Below, piece after piece: positions 44,222 to 55,094 of a DNA stretch of 64,000 nt. A model generated the notes under the pieces. It worked only from the letters and a program-made list of their open reading frames with translations, had not been told where the DNA came from and made no database searches. Made by a program: the position numbers and the translations under genes. This DNA is from Hawksworthiomyces lignivorus. Lineage: Eukaryota; Ascomycota; Sordariomycetes; Ophiostomatales; Ophiostomataceae. The stretch spans positions 372,001-436,000 of the forward strand of contig NTMA01000005.1 in the NCBI GenBank assembly GCA_002917075.1, written 5' to 3'. Each line of letters starts with the position of its first letter. Position 1 is the stretch's first letter.

Positions 44222-45362
44222 ATGCCCTCAAAACGCGTCTCTAGAAAACATGGGTAAGCCATCTGCGGATATTGTCGCTGGTTTCTTTCTTGCTTGAATC
44301 GGTGGACCAACGTCTTTTTATTCTATTCTTCTGTTCTTTGTATTTCTCATGTGTTTTCTTTTCAAAGTAGACAAAAACGTATCGAGTACCTGACTTACAA
44401 GTTTCATCTCAAGCTCTTCACGTTCATCGCACTTTAGAAATGGGAATTATGACAAGTCTCACTCTCATAAATCATCTTCGTCAGAGGCAGAACGTTCCAG
44501 CAGCCCCTGTCCTCTCCGATTAACTTCTCGCCCGGTATTATCAAGAAGCGCACGTCCTGGTCGAACTAGGAGCAATAGTGAAAGTGGTAGCGGTAAAAGT
44601 CGGAGATCGAGAGCGTCCAGCTTAATGCTAAATCTCTTTGGAAGGCATTCGGGCCGCCGAGGGTCTTCACCTCCACGCCGACCTCATCGAACTCCCCTGG
44701 TAGACGATTTCTTTCTTGCAGCTTCAGCGCCATCCTATGCTCGTAATGGTACTGGCTGGGAAAATATTCCGCCACCTTCTTACCAGCAAGCAAATCATGG
44801 CGATATCACACCGAGACTAGTGCCAACTGCTGGCGCACCATATTCTCTTACAAACATCCCAGCAAATACATATTTCGTGCAACCACAACCTTCTGCTCCA
44901 CTATACACGCCGCGGCCTGGCAATTTATATCCATGGCAAGAACAGAATACAGTAAGCCAGGCGTTGCCTTTGCCAATGCGTATTCATTCTGGCGACGCAA
45001 CCGCTTTCTTTCCTGCGGACGCAGCTGTGGCTGTGAATAACAATGAATCCGGTTCGCAGAATCATCGCCATCACCAGCGTCACTCGTCTCGTGACTCGTC
45101 TGTTATCCGGGATAGATATTTCAATTCCGGTCACTCAGTAAGAACCGACCTGCCTCGTCACCACTATTCGCTTCACCCTAAGCGCAGCCCAGCCAAGCCA
45201 CCCTCGAGAAAGCCACCGAGCGCGCATATCTGTAATGGCTGCGGACGTGTGCGGTCCCGCAAGTTTCATGATGCCAATCCGATGCGACCGGGAAAGAAGC
45301 CGATCCCAAACTTCTGCCGCAAGTGCCGTGATGCCTTTGATCTGGATGACGAGGATGCCTAG
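44222..45362 (+). CDS. Unrecognised protein with C-terminal double-CXXC zinc-binding patch
   Basis: 318 aa in two exons, 44222-44253 and 44438-45362; the 184-bp intron ends at the TAG before AAATGGG and keeps frame (MPSKRVSRKHG then NGNYDKSHSH). A second splice within this long intron is possible. Most of the protein is Ser/Arg/Pro-rich and disordered, with two Arg-Ser runs (SGSGKSRRSRASS; RHSGRRGSSPPRRPHR). The last 50 residues hold HICNGCGRVRSRKFHD and NFCRKCRDAFDLDDEDA, a four-Cys pattern likely to bind one zinc. I do not recognise the family; similar short Cys tails occur in ascomycete proteins of unknown role. A DNA/RNA or protein contact is only inferred. Confidence 0.65.
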
Positions 45363-45615
45363 GAAGCATCACACAGTCTAGAGATTCAGCGCTATCCTCA
45401 CTCTGCAGTATGTTACGCGCTGTTCCCTTACCAAATTTGTTGTCTTGACTACTAACTATCCCAATAGAAGATGAAGGCGAGGAATACACAAATTACTGAA
45501 ACAAGCTGCGGTAGCAATCATAATTTAACGGTTCGCTCAATGCCTCTTCATTGTTTTTCTTCTATGACACAAATGCCATACTAACCAAGATATTTCCCAG
45601 CCTTTTCAGGATTCA

Positions 45616-47709
45616 ATGTCCGAAAGGGAGACAGACTTGTCTTCTGGCAGTTCAATTACTCACAGGATTTCAAAATCTCCGCAGTGTTCTCCACCAATCC
45701 ACAGGATAACCAATAAGCCCAAGAATGACATTTCTAGTACAGAAGCAGAGAAATCTGAGCATGATGGCCTAAAGGCCACAAAATCAGAAGCGAAAGCCGA
45801 AAATCCTGTCCGAAAAAACACTTTGTCGAAGAGGGCTCTATCTTCTGACCTTCCACCTCGTGTTCCTAAGTCTCAGAAGAATTCTACTGCGGCTAATGCT
45901 TCTACAAAGCAGTCTTGCAGGTATCGGCCTCCCACCGTGGAATCTGTTGTTGGCTCTGACCATGAGTCTACCATCTACGTCAGATCGGACAGCGGAAGCA
46001 GCAGTAGACGGGATCGCGAAGATAAAGAAAGTGACAGTGAAGTACCTGGGTTGCACGACATCAAAATCTCTGTGACTTCTCCTGCGAAAGTATCGACTAG
46101 CGAGAAGTATTTCATCTCTGGCCAACATCGCAGTTCCTCCACGCATGCTGCTGCCCTCGTAGAGGGTGAGCCTTCATGTCAGAGCTTTGGAAAACTTCAC
46201 CACAATGACGCTGCATCAGTTACCTTACCTTCGCGAAATTTATCTTTGCCCCTGGACGGCACCAAAGCGTCAGGATCATCGATGAACGAAAGCGATATAG
46301 GCGCTAACCCAAAGAAAGCATCTCCTCTATTTCCTTCAGAAACACGGCCCTGTTCATACGGATGTCGTCGTGCCTCGAACCAAGGAGATCTTCAGAATCG
46401 CCTTCAGGAGTCTGACCAGTCTCAAAATATTCATACCACCGCTTTCCTTGAACCACAAGAGAACCACAGGTATTTGCCAGGTGATGACATTACTCTTCCG
46501 AATCCATTTCATCTTGCACCTCCACCACATCCATCTCAGTGCAGCCACAGTATACACCACCATCATTCCCATCAACATTCAGGGGATGACCATGGAAGTG
46601 TGCCGTATGGCTCATGCACATACAACTCAGCACAACCATATTCGCCTCAAACTTTCAGTAATAACAGAACTAGTCCTATCCCTGCATCTGAACACAATAG
46701 ATGCCACCACAAACATAGTACGCCCATCTGTGGAATGGAATCGTCATTCTCGCATTTGTCATTTGATAAGGGCCAAGATTCAATTGACCTAGATACTTGG
46801 TTATCGGACCGTTGGCCTCAATTTACGAATGACCATATGCAAACAAAACGTCAGCGACAGCGGCTCATGGCTAGCGAGATCAAAACTCCTTTCGTTTCAA
46901 CTCTGGATCCATCTCAACACGCCACAGACAATAATATACAACACGCTACGCGTAATGAGAACAGTAACCCAGCCAGCCCTTTTGGTGAAGGTATTCCGCT
47001 TTATAATTTCCATCTATTCTCTGAAGTCTGGCCAGAACATCTTGCTAGCAACGGTGTAGCGCATGACGATGGGTCCACAGAGATTTACAACGACGAGAAT
47101 GTGAAACAAGCGTTCGACGGAATTAGATGTGATGTTGATACCAAGTTATACAAAGATGTCGTGGATGATGTGTACGACGCCTGCACTGCAGGACATGATG
47201 CTATCATAGCGGACTATGATTTCGATCTCTTCTCAGATGTCACAAATCGCTGGACCCCGGAAAAACATTGCAAGACGACAGACAGCCACAGCTGGTACGA
47301 GGGGCGAGAGAATAGAACTGGGAATCTCTGTTCGTCAAACTCCGGAACAACTCTCATCAGCCATAACAAATCTATTGAGAGACACCAGAAATCTTATCGA
47401 GCAAATGCCTCGCCTGCTAGCTCAGGCTCGTATACCAGGAAAGGGTTATCCTCTCAAGAAAAAGCCAGAGACCCTGCTAATTTCGCCACGACTGTTACGT
47501 TTGAAATTGAGGAATGCAGCAATGATGAAGGGGATGACGAGAAACAAAATGGCCGTGAGAGTAGTAACGGAGATGCCACAATCAATAGCATGCGCCATAT
47601 AGTCGAATGTGAAGTGATCTCGAGCCCTGAGGACGCTGAGGGAGAATATGAGCTCAGGCGCCTACGCCCAAGATACCCACGTATAGCGGCAGTTGTTCGC
47701 AGTCGGTGA
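45616..47709 (+). CDS. Unrecognised disordered protein, 697 aa
   Basis: Single open frame from ATG 45616. An AG acceptor lies just upstream (TTTTCAG at 45603-45609), so 5' exons may exist and the true start may be earlier. The protein is rich in Ser, Asp, Glu, His and Asn, with a His cluster (IHHHHSHQHSGDDH, about residue 315) and charged tail segments (ECSNDEGDDEKQNGRESSN). Some segments look folded (GIPLYNFHLFSEVWPEHLAS; IIADYDFDLFSDVTNRW; VTFEIEECSND). AT content is higher than in the neighbouring housekeeping genes. No known domain, signal peptide or membrane helix. It follows the double-CXXC gene by 253 bp on the same strand and might be part of it. Confidence 0.55.
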   Translation: MSERETDLSSGSSITHRISKSPQCSPPIHRITNKPKNDISSTEAEKSEHDGLKATKSEAKAENPVRKNTLSKRALSSDLPPRVPKSQKNSTAANASTKQSCRYRPPTVESVVGSDHESTIYVRSDSGSSSRRDREDKESDSEVPGLHDIKISVTSPAKVSTSEKYFISGQHRSSSTHAAALVEGEPSCQSFGKLHHNDAASVTLPSRNLSLPLDGTKASGSSMNESDIGANPKKASPLFPSETRPCSYGCRRASNQGDLQNRLQESDQSQNIHTTAFLEPQENHRYLPGDDITLPNPFHLAPPPHPSQCSHSIHHHHSHQHSGDDHGSVPYGSCTYNSAQPYSPQTFSNNRTSPIPASEHNRCHHKHSTPICGMESSFSHLSFDKGQDSIDLDTWLSDRWPQFTNDHMQTKRQRQRLMASEIKTPFVSTLDPSQHATDNNIQHATRNENSNPASPFGEGIPLYNFHLFSEVWPEHLASNGVAHDDGSTEIYNDENVKQAFDGIRCDVDTKLYKDVVDDVYDACTAGHDAIIADYDFDLFSDVTNRWTPEKHCKTTDSHSWYEGRENRTGNLCSSNSGTTLISHNKSIERHQKSYRANASPASSGSYTRKGLSSQEKARDPANFATTVTFEIEECSNDEGDDEKQNGRESSNGDATINSMRHIVECEVISSPEDAEGEYELRRLRPRYPRIAAVVRSR

Positions 47710-48447
47710 GCTCTTTTCCATTCCGAGAACGAAGAACACAAGGCCCACAGTGCTTCGTCCTTATCATACCTATTTAACGTATGTCTGTTTATTGATATCA
47801 TAAGATAGGAGCCCGATATAAGCATCGCAATCTAGATACTGACTATCTTGTACTCTTTGTTTTAGTCTCTAGGGGTCATATTTAAGTGACAAGATGTATC
47901 TGATGCTTATAACTTTCATGTTCATGTTTTGAACTATTCAATTCGGTGGCCCGGACGCCGCACTGTTGTTACAGTAAGCAACTGTGACTATACATATCTG
48001 CACAAGCGCAAATATGTTTCCGGCTTCAAATTATATGCTGTCTCTCTTTTTGGCTTCTGTTAATTTTATGATGCTCTTAAAATCTTTGTTTGCCCTAGAA
48101 ATACTTGCCTTATTATCTTTGTTGATCTCTTGCAGAGCCTGTATTTCAGAGCCTGGCTTATCAAAAGGTTCATCATGTGGAGGATTAATGAAGGATTGTG
48201 GATCTACGGTAATATCTGACTTTTGCGTGATCATGGAAATTTACTAGACGGTGCACAGGACTTGATTGGTTCGTGGTATTTCTTTATTTGTTGTCATGAC
48301 ACTTTCATTTTGCTTTCTTCTCCTTAATTCTGCTTCTGTCCCAGCCGAAGGTTAAGAGGGACATCCTTCAACATTTGTGTTCTTTAGTATAGCACCTTCA
48401 TTTACATCAATTCGAGTAATAGCGTGTCACTTATCTCTCGCCGCAAC
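47710..48447. other. Spacer between convergent genes
   Basis: About 740 bp, AT-rich. Should contain two 3' UTRs. It also holds the small minus-strand frame listed separately at 48031-48234. Confidence 0.4.
48031..48234 (-). CDS. Small hypothetical protein, 67 aa
   Basis: ATG-initiated minus-strand frame with an in-frame stop upstream. It is highly charged, balanced and likely helical (SEIQALQEINKDNKASISRA and KDFKSIIKLTEAKK), unlike the hydrophobic shadows around it. No signal peptide, Cys or known motif. It lies in the 3' region of two convergent genes. It may be a real small gene, an antisense transcript or chance. Confidence 0.27.
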   Translation of the reverse strand: MITQKSDITVDPQSFINPPHDEPFDKPGSEIQALQEINKDNKASISRANKDFKSIIKLTEAKKRDSI

Positions 48448-49682
48448 TTATGTGTTGACCGCAGCACCGTCCGGGTACCGTCCGCCCCGGACCTCAAACT
48501 TGGCCAGGATGGCATCGATCTCGTCCATCTCGGCATCTGTGATGTTCACCAGCACGGCGTTCTCGCGCACGCGCGCGGCTGTGGTAGCACCAGGAATGGG
48601 GATGATGGTCTTGGGCATGCCGGGGCGGCGGGCCAAGGCAAGGACCCAGTTGATAGCCAGCTGGGCCGGCGTGCAGCCCTTCTTGGCGGCCAGCTTCTGC
48701 ACCTCCTCCACAAGGAGCATATTGATGGAGAAGTTCTCGGGCTGGAAGCGCGGGAAGAAGCGGCGGAAATCGCCCTCCGGGATGTCGTCGATGGAGCGAA
48801 TCTCGCCTGTTAGCATCTGGACACAAAGTTAGCAGGAGGAAAGAGGGGCTGCGCGTGCGCGAAGGAGGGTGGGAATTAAAAAAAGAAGGGGGGGTGGGGG
48901 AGGAGAAGCAGAAAGAAGAAAATAAAGCGGTGTGAGCACATACGCCACGGCCAATAGGCGAGTAGGCCACCAGGGGGATGTCGTACTTGGCGCATGCGGC
49001 GGCGACGCCGTTTTCGAGGACGTCGGTGGCCCAGAGCGACAATTCGACCTCAACGGCAGAGATGGGAAAGCCCGTGGCGACGGCGTCGTGGATAGACTGG
49101 GCGGATACCTCGCTGAGTGAGATGCCGTGGAGCCGCGGCGGGTCGGCCTTGATGTACTCGTTGTACAGGGTGCCCAGCGTCTCGGCGGGCTCGACGGTGG
49201 GGTCGCGGCGGGCGCACTCAAACAGGTCGAAGCTGCCGCCGTTGGCGGGGTGCAGGCGGCCGTTGAGCTGCCGCAGCGTGTTGTCGACGGAGCGGCGGAC
49301 GCCGGCGGCGGACCCGTCGGGCTTGTGCGTCTGGACATTGATGCCGCCCTTGACGGACAGCACAAAGCGGTCGGCATCCTCCGGGTACTTGGTCAGGTAC
49401 CGCTCGAGGAGGACCGCGCTGTTGTAGTCTGGGGTGCCGTAGAACTCGCCGCCGTTCCAGAAGGTGCAGCCCGTCTCGAGGGCAGCGCGCATGGCCTCAA
49501 AGGCCTGCTCCTGAGAGCACGGCTTGGGGCGCCAGGTGAAGCCTTGCGCGAGGAGAAGACCGCGGTGTTAGCAAGCGGCGCCCGTCCGTCTATGCCTCTT
49601 GGCGCATGGCTAGTTTCTCGTGCAACTCACCCATCAGGCCAAAGCCAATTGGGCCAACTTCTTTTCCGGCAATCGTAGGCAT
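48448..49682 (-). CDS. Aldo/keto reductase, pyridoxal reductase-like
   Basis: NADPH-dependent TIM-barrel oxidoreductase of the group containing fission yeast Plr1 (pyridoxal to pyridoxine); 339 aa. Exons are 49682-49631, 49542-48944 and 48816-48448, all in phase. Start MPTIAGKEVGPIGFGLMG, then FTWRPKPCSQEQAFEAMRAA. The catalytic Tyr is in FWNGGEFYGTPDYNSAVLLE, with the Lys in DRFVLSVKGGINV. GISLSEVSAQSIHDAV and VEVELSLWATDVLENGV line the barrel, followed by YSPIGRGMLTGEIRSIDDIP and the cofactor-phosphate segment TIIPIPGATTAARVRENA. Vitamin B6 salvage is the likely role; other aldehyde substrates cannot be excluded. Cytosolic, with no targeting signal. Confidence 0.88.
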
Positions 49683-50452
49683 GTTGGCGGCTTTTGGTAA
49701 AGCTATAGAGGAAACAGAAACGACCGCGAGGAATATTCACTTGAAAGGCTTGAAGTTAAGATTTGGATCCAGACAACTCTGAAGAAGGTGAGTCAAGAGC
49801 TTTCTCAAGCTATCAGAGGGTTCCACAGCACACTTTATATGTCTCTGGTTAGGCGTCCTACATGAAGCTATTTTATGTGCCTATATATGCCCTGTTGGGG
49901 ATGCGGGTTTGGCATCCCTACACGTACATACATATCTACGACAATTTGATACTCTTGGTGAATAAGTAATCAATAATTATCTCTTACCAAGTCCCTACTA
50001 CGTCACTTTAGAGCACAAAGAGGGATACCCCTAGACTCATTGAAGCTTCATACTGTCCGGACTTTAGAGATAAAAAGGCGCGAGGAGACAGTTAACCTCA
50101 ATAGGGCAACTTCGGTTCGATGATACCGTTAAACCCGTTTCGCAATTAGTTGCCCTTGCAAGTTATAGTTTCACATAGACGTTATTCCAGAGGTCCTGCA
50201 AATACCCGTAGCACAATAAACACAAATAGCAACCCTGTTGTCGGCACATGGTGGAGAAGACGATCTTGCAAGCGCCTGTGGATCTAGCGCTAAGGTGCAG
50301 TAGCATTTGACATCGTCCGTCCGCCCGCCCGCCCGCCGAATTGCACTTCCGGCGGACGACGGTTTTTGTTGCTAATATTTTCAAATCCTCTTCCTCTGCG
50401 CTTTCTCGATATGCTGCTTTCGCTCGCCTCCGAATCCCTGTCATAAACCCGT
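49683..50452. other. Spacer with a short CCCG repeat
   Basis: 770 bp. The AKR promoter side is at the left. A run of four-base CCCG-type repeats (about 50317-50338) lies in the presumed 3' region of the CCCH gene. No gene recognised. Confidence 0.4.
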
Positions 50453-51989
50453 TCACAGCTCAAGCAGGTCTGCATCCTCTCCGCCCCTTGAGCAAAACAA
50501 CGACTTGGCAGTATTGGCATCATGCGTGGTGATGGCGTCAGCATTGCCAACGTTGAAGCTGTTGCCTTGAGTATCTCTGATTCTTTCATGAGGGGCGGGC
50601 ACTGTTCTCAGCAGCTTGGTAGCTCGGTTCATGCTCTTTGACAGCACGTTCTCATGCTTCATGCTTCTTTGCCCCGGAAAAATTGGTTCAATTGAACCAT
50701 TTCTCGGTGTCTCGGGCATCCTGTTGTCGCCGCTACTCCCGGTGGCGGTGCCGCTATTGTTCCGCAGCTTGATTTTGTCCACGGTGACCTTTCTCAAGGG
50801 AGATCCTCTCTTTGAATTTTTTAGGTTGCCGCTGTCTCCATCACTGCTATTGCTCGCGGCTGTCTTGCTCTCTCTTTTGCCGTGCCGCTTTCTGGCCTTT
50901 GTCCACCAGTCAGGCAGTGAGTCGAGGTCAGCAGCGCGGAGGCCCTCGCTGGTCGTAGGCATGACATGCAAGAATCTGCACTTGCTGCCATATACACTTT
51001 TTTTTGGTCGTTCTGGTCAGCTTCGTTTCTGCTCAGCTAGAAAGAAATCGCGAAGTGTCGATTTTATTTCGACAACGCAAGCAAGCGAGAAGCTCTTACC
51101 AATAGCCCGTCCGGCACCAGGTCCTGCAAGGCAAGTAAGGAGCCCTTTCTTTCTTCTTCGGTGGATGTTGCGTTCCGCTAGTCGTGTTTGCTACAGGTTG
51201 TGTTGTAGTGGTGGCAGCACCATCGACGGGCTTTACAGAAACACTTTTCTGGTGTCCTTGAGTCTCGGCGTGATGGTCTTCATCACCTATCTGGCCTGGC
51301 CAGCAATCCCAGTCTATTCCTGTGCCAATGTCCAGCGGATCGTCTATGATATGGCTTTTTTGCTTCTCGGAAACCTCGTTTTCAATGGCAGAGGTTGATT
51401 GCTTCGTCTTCGCCTTCATGACTGTCTCATGCCCGGGGCGTCGCCCATAGGTACTGTTAGTGCCGCTCGTTGGGGAGAACAAGCCTTTCCAACGTTTCAC
51501 AATTGACGGAGGCGGCTGAGACGCAGGAAGAGATATCAACGTTGGTGTCATCGCCGTCTCTGGCAGTGACGTCTCTGTCTTGGGTTGATAGAGGACGAGA
51601 GGAAGTGCCTCCGGCTCTTCAACCGACCGGGCATCTTCGGGGGGACTGGCGTCTTGGAGAATGCGCACGTCGAAGACCTCGACGCACGATCCTGTCTCTT
51701 TTTGAGTCTTGTTATTACTGTCTCCCTGGATTTGTTCGTAGTTGCCTATGGCAATCATATTAACAGCCTCCTCAGGCTGTAGCTGCCGAGGGACGCCGAT
51801 GATGTCCAGCCATTTTGGCAGACGATCGACGGCAATTAAAGGTACAAGCCGTCCCGGCGCTTGGGACGTGCCGCCAGATGGCAGGGCTGTCACGGCACCA
51901 GGCCGTATAATGTAATGTGTTGCATGTGGCGGCATTGTTGCTGTTGCTACTGCTGTTGCTGTTGCTGCTGCTGTTGATCTGCTGCTCAT
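50453..51989 (-). CDS. CCCH zinc-finger protein (two exons)
   Basis: 477 aa; exons 51989-51100 and 50996-50453. The finger is only visible after splicing. Exon 1 ends APYLPCRTWCRTGY plus two bases, and exon 2 completes the Cys and continues VYGSKCRFLHVMP. The result is C-x8-C-x5-C-x3-H at residues about 288, 297, 303 and 307, the RNA-binding CCCH type. The N-terminal 285 residues are mostly disordered (PLIAVDRLPKWLDIIGVPRQ is the only compact-looking part). The C-terminus is basic (WWTKARKRHGKRESK) and Ser/Asn-rich. A CAG-type repeat codes the Ala/Thr start. An mRNA-binding role is inferred from the finger; the specific target is unknown. Confidence 0.8.
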
Positions 51990-52464
51990 CTCATCCTCTG
52001 AGAATTGAACAATAGCAAAACAATAGCAAGATTAAGACAAAGAAAAAAACAAAAAAAATATCACAACTTGTGACGTAAATATTTAGACAGAATAACAAAG
52101 GAGACAATATATTATTGTGTTAGCAGGGCAACATGACTTAAATGAGGGTCTAGTCGCCAAATCAATGGCCCATTAGAGAGGAGTAAGAAGACACGCTAAC
52201 GAAAAGCATTTCCATTTAATGCTATGTCTATGAGATGGAAGGAGCAGAGGAGAGACGCTCCTGCTCTGTTTGTATTCCGTTTGCTCAACTTCTCATTACT
52301 CGTCACATGACACACGAGTGAGGTCAAGAATGATAGACGGGAACACAGGACGGAAGAAGGATATAGAAGACACATAGTGGCCCTTCCAATTATGATTTGC
52401 TATGTATATGGGATACTTGTGATATGCAAAGTATTCGTTGTCTCGGTATGTACCTTCTAGCTTT
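51990..52464. other. Spacer between CCCH gene and tubulin cofactor E gene
   Basis: 475 bp, AT-rich; promoter/leader of the CCCH gene and 3' UTR of the next gene. Short frames only. Confidence 0.4.
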
Positions 52465-54490
52465 TCAATGAACCTCAACTCGGATTCTGGCCTCCATCCC
52501 GTCAACACAAAAGCCAAACTGCCGTGGACTATCTCTCAGTTCGACTTCTCTCTTAACCCATCGCCCTGGGTGGCTTCCCTCTTGCTGGCTGCTTTCATCA
52601 AGATTATTTGACGCTGTCTGCTCCTCTGCCAGCTGGGCTTCCTCCGCGTCCGCTTCCACATCCATCTCATCTTCGCTTTCCTCTGCCTCCTCGTCGTCTA
52701 CCCCCACCACGGGATCCCACTCTCCGGTCTCCCACACCAGCCTCAGCTTTTGTGGCGCGGTTCTGAAGAGCCTCCCGGCTATGCCTTTCACCGCGTACAT
52801 GTCAAACGACCTGGGGATCTCCACCGTCTGCTCTGACGCGGGGACTAGTGCCGTGCCCGCTGGCGCGCCCTGCTGCCGGCTCTCCGCGGAGCGCTTGTCC
52901 TCCAGGCAGAAGAGCACGCGGATCAGCCGCGCCTCCAGGAACGCCGGGTTGATGGCCACGTGGCGCACGATCGCCGGCTCGCCGTACAGCGCGCACAGCT
53001 CCGCGTACCGGCGGTGGCGGGCCACGGCGGCAGTCTCCTCGGCCGAGCCCTCGGGAGCGGCCGCGATCTGCTTGGCGATGCGCGACAGGTAGAACATCTC
53101 AGCGTTGGCGCGGTCGGTCGCCGTGATGGCGCCAAAGTTGAGCGTGCGCAGCCCGCCCAGCCGGCCGACCGTGATCATGTACGACTCCTCGGTGGACGCC
53201 GTCGCATCAGCGCGGCCGGCGCCGCCAGTCGTTGCTGCTGCTGCGCGAGCATTGGACGAGGCGCCCTGGTCACCATCTAGGTTCGGGTTGTCGTAGATAG
53301 GGTTGTGGGCAAAGCGCAGCGACGTGAGGCCCGGGAACACGTCGGACAGCGCGTCGACGAACGCCCACGTGCTAACCTGGTTGTACGACAGGTCCACGTA
53401 GCTCAGGCTAGATGAAAAGACCGGCGTCTTGGAGCGCGTGGAAGCAGACTGGGAGGAAGATGATTCTGCCGTGACCGTTGTAATATTGCAGCCCTTAAGG
53501 TGAAGATTGCGCAGGCCTCGAAGCTCGGTCAGGGTGGTGAGGTCCGATAAGGCCGAAAATTCGTTGAACTCGAGGCTTAGGGTGGTGAGGGTTGTTAAGA
53601 GATGGGATGCCGCAGGCGGAAGAGGGGGATACAAGGCAGCGAGCTGGTTCGAGCTGGCTGATAGAGAGGCCAGCACGGGAAAGTTTGCAGCCAGATCTCC
53701 AATCTCCTTCCAGGACAGCAGCGTCTCTTCTGCAAATAACTCCCGTACGCCGTCAAAGGCACCGACCAATCCTTCGCTATCTATTTCGAAGAAATTGCCG
53801 CTGAGAAGTTAGAGGCGAAATCACTAGAGGCAGTGGACCCTAGGAGATTGTAAATGAGACTTACTTGACGCGGAGGCTTCTCAGATGTGGTAGTTCGCGG
53901 CAGATCTCGGCAACGGTGCGGAAATGCGTAAACAAGTTGCGGCTCAGATCAAGCTCAGAAATGATTGGGCATGTTTTTCGTATCGCCGCCACCGAGGAGC
54001 TACCCTCGCCGTCGTCCCCGGCTGACACAACACACATCCCGTCCAGGATCACTACCCGCAGGGTCTCAATCTGCGCCAGCTGGCGCCGGATCTTGTCAAA
54101 GCCGACCTCCTCAGCTACCTTGCCGGAGATTACAACCTGGTGGGCAGGAACGGAGGGCACCTGCCCTATAGTGGCATTGCCGGCCAGGCTGCTGCCGTCT
54201 GTCGTCGCCTCCGACGCATACTTGGCCCTCACGGCCTCGAGAAAGGACCGCGGCGGATCAGCCGGCCGCGTGGGCCGCACAAACGATGCCGGGGTCACAG
54301 CACCCTGCCGCGGGCGGCAGCTAAAATACCTCACGCCCTTGTGCACGCCGTCGTGCTTGCCACGGCGCGGGTCGTCCCATTCGACGCCCAGCCAAGTGCC
54401 GCCGGACGTGCCGGCCACCTCGCCAACGTAGCGCACGGTGCAGAGCGCTCCGTCGTAGGACATACGCTGGCCAATTGCTGGAATACCCAT
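52465..54490 (-). CDS. PAC2: Tubulin-folding cofactor E (CAP-Gly, LRR, Ubl; Pac2/TBCE)
   Basis: Cytosolic chaperone that takes alpha-tubulin and joins the cofactor D/beta-tubulin complex to build tubulin heterodimers; 653 aa. Exons are 54490-53865 and 53800-52465, spliced as LRSLRVNGNFFEIDSEGL. The CAP-Gly domain is residues about 1-80 (GTWLGVEWDDPRRGKHDGVH, KGVRYFSC). Leucine-rich repeats fill about 130-390 (ISELDLSRNLFTHFRTVAEI; LTTLSLEFNEFSALSDLTTL; LSYVDLSYNQVSTWAFVDAL; FPGLTSLRFAHNPIYDNP). The last 130 residues form the ubiquitin-like end with an acidic insert (EEAEESEDEMDVEADAEEAQ) before the last strand (FGFCVDGMEARIRVEV). An A20 tract lies two bases before the ATG on the coding strand. 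Confidence 0.92.
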
Positions 54491-54492
54491 TG

Positions 54493-54512
54493 TTTTTTTT
54501 TTTTTTTTTTTT
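54493..54512. repeat. T20 homopolymer (A20 on the coding strand of PAC2)
   Basis: Twenty T on plus, ending two bases upstream of the minus-strand start codon of the tubulin cofactor gene, so its mRNA leader would end in poly(A) just before AUG. Confidence 0.9.
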
Positions 54513-55094
54513 CTTTTGGTACCTTTAGACTTGGATGAACGAATTTCTTGTTCTGTCTGCTTCGGTTCAGACGCTTATCCTGCTGCCTCTCTTTGACACT
54601 GAAGAGTTCATGTTTAGGCAGCGGCCATTAAAAAGGGGGGAATTGTTGCAAGCAGCAGGCAGGCAAAATAAATCCCCAGCGACTTGAAAGACCAATTTAA
54701 ACCGTGTAATCAAACCATGGAATCTCCAGAGACACCAAACATTCTGTAGTATTGAGAGCTCTATAGATATGTACTGTTTCGTCCCACGTCTTGAGTTTTC
54801 ATTGTTTGCGCTTTTTGACCCCCCCAAAAGTCGCCAGGTACGGTTGTGCTAAAATAGCTGCCCTCCAGGGGTAGCTAACCCCGAAATAAGACCTATGGAT
54901 CCTTTGCCAGGCCAGCGCCGGAGATCACTTTTCATTGGCTTTTTATCACAACTATCGCCTTGCTTGAGCCGCCTTAACGAAATTTCATTTATTTATCTCG
55001 CAGAGAAATTGATATATACATTTTACATAAATACAACGTCATTTGATGCAGCATTCAATTTTTGTTTTTGTCCTTTCACGACCGCACACGCCTC
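54513..55094. other. Spacer between PAC2 and MaoC genes
   Basis: About 580 bp of AT-rich sequence; PAC2 promoter and the 3' UTR of the MaoC gene. Nothing else recognised. Confidence 0.4.
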
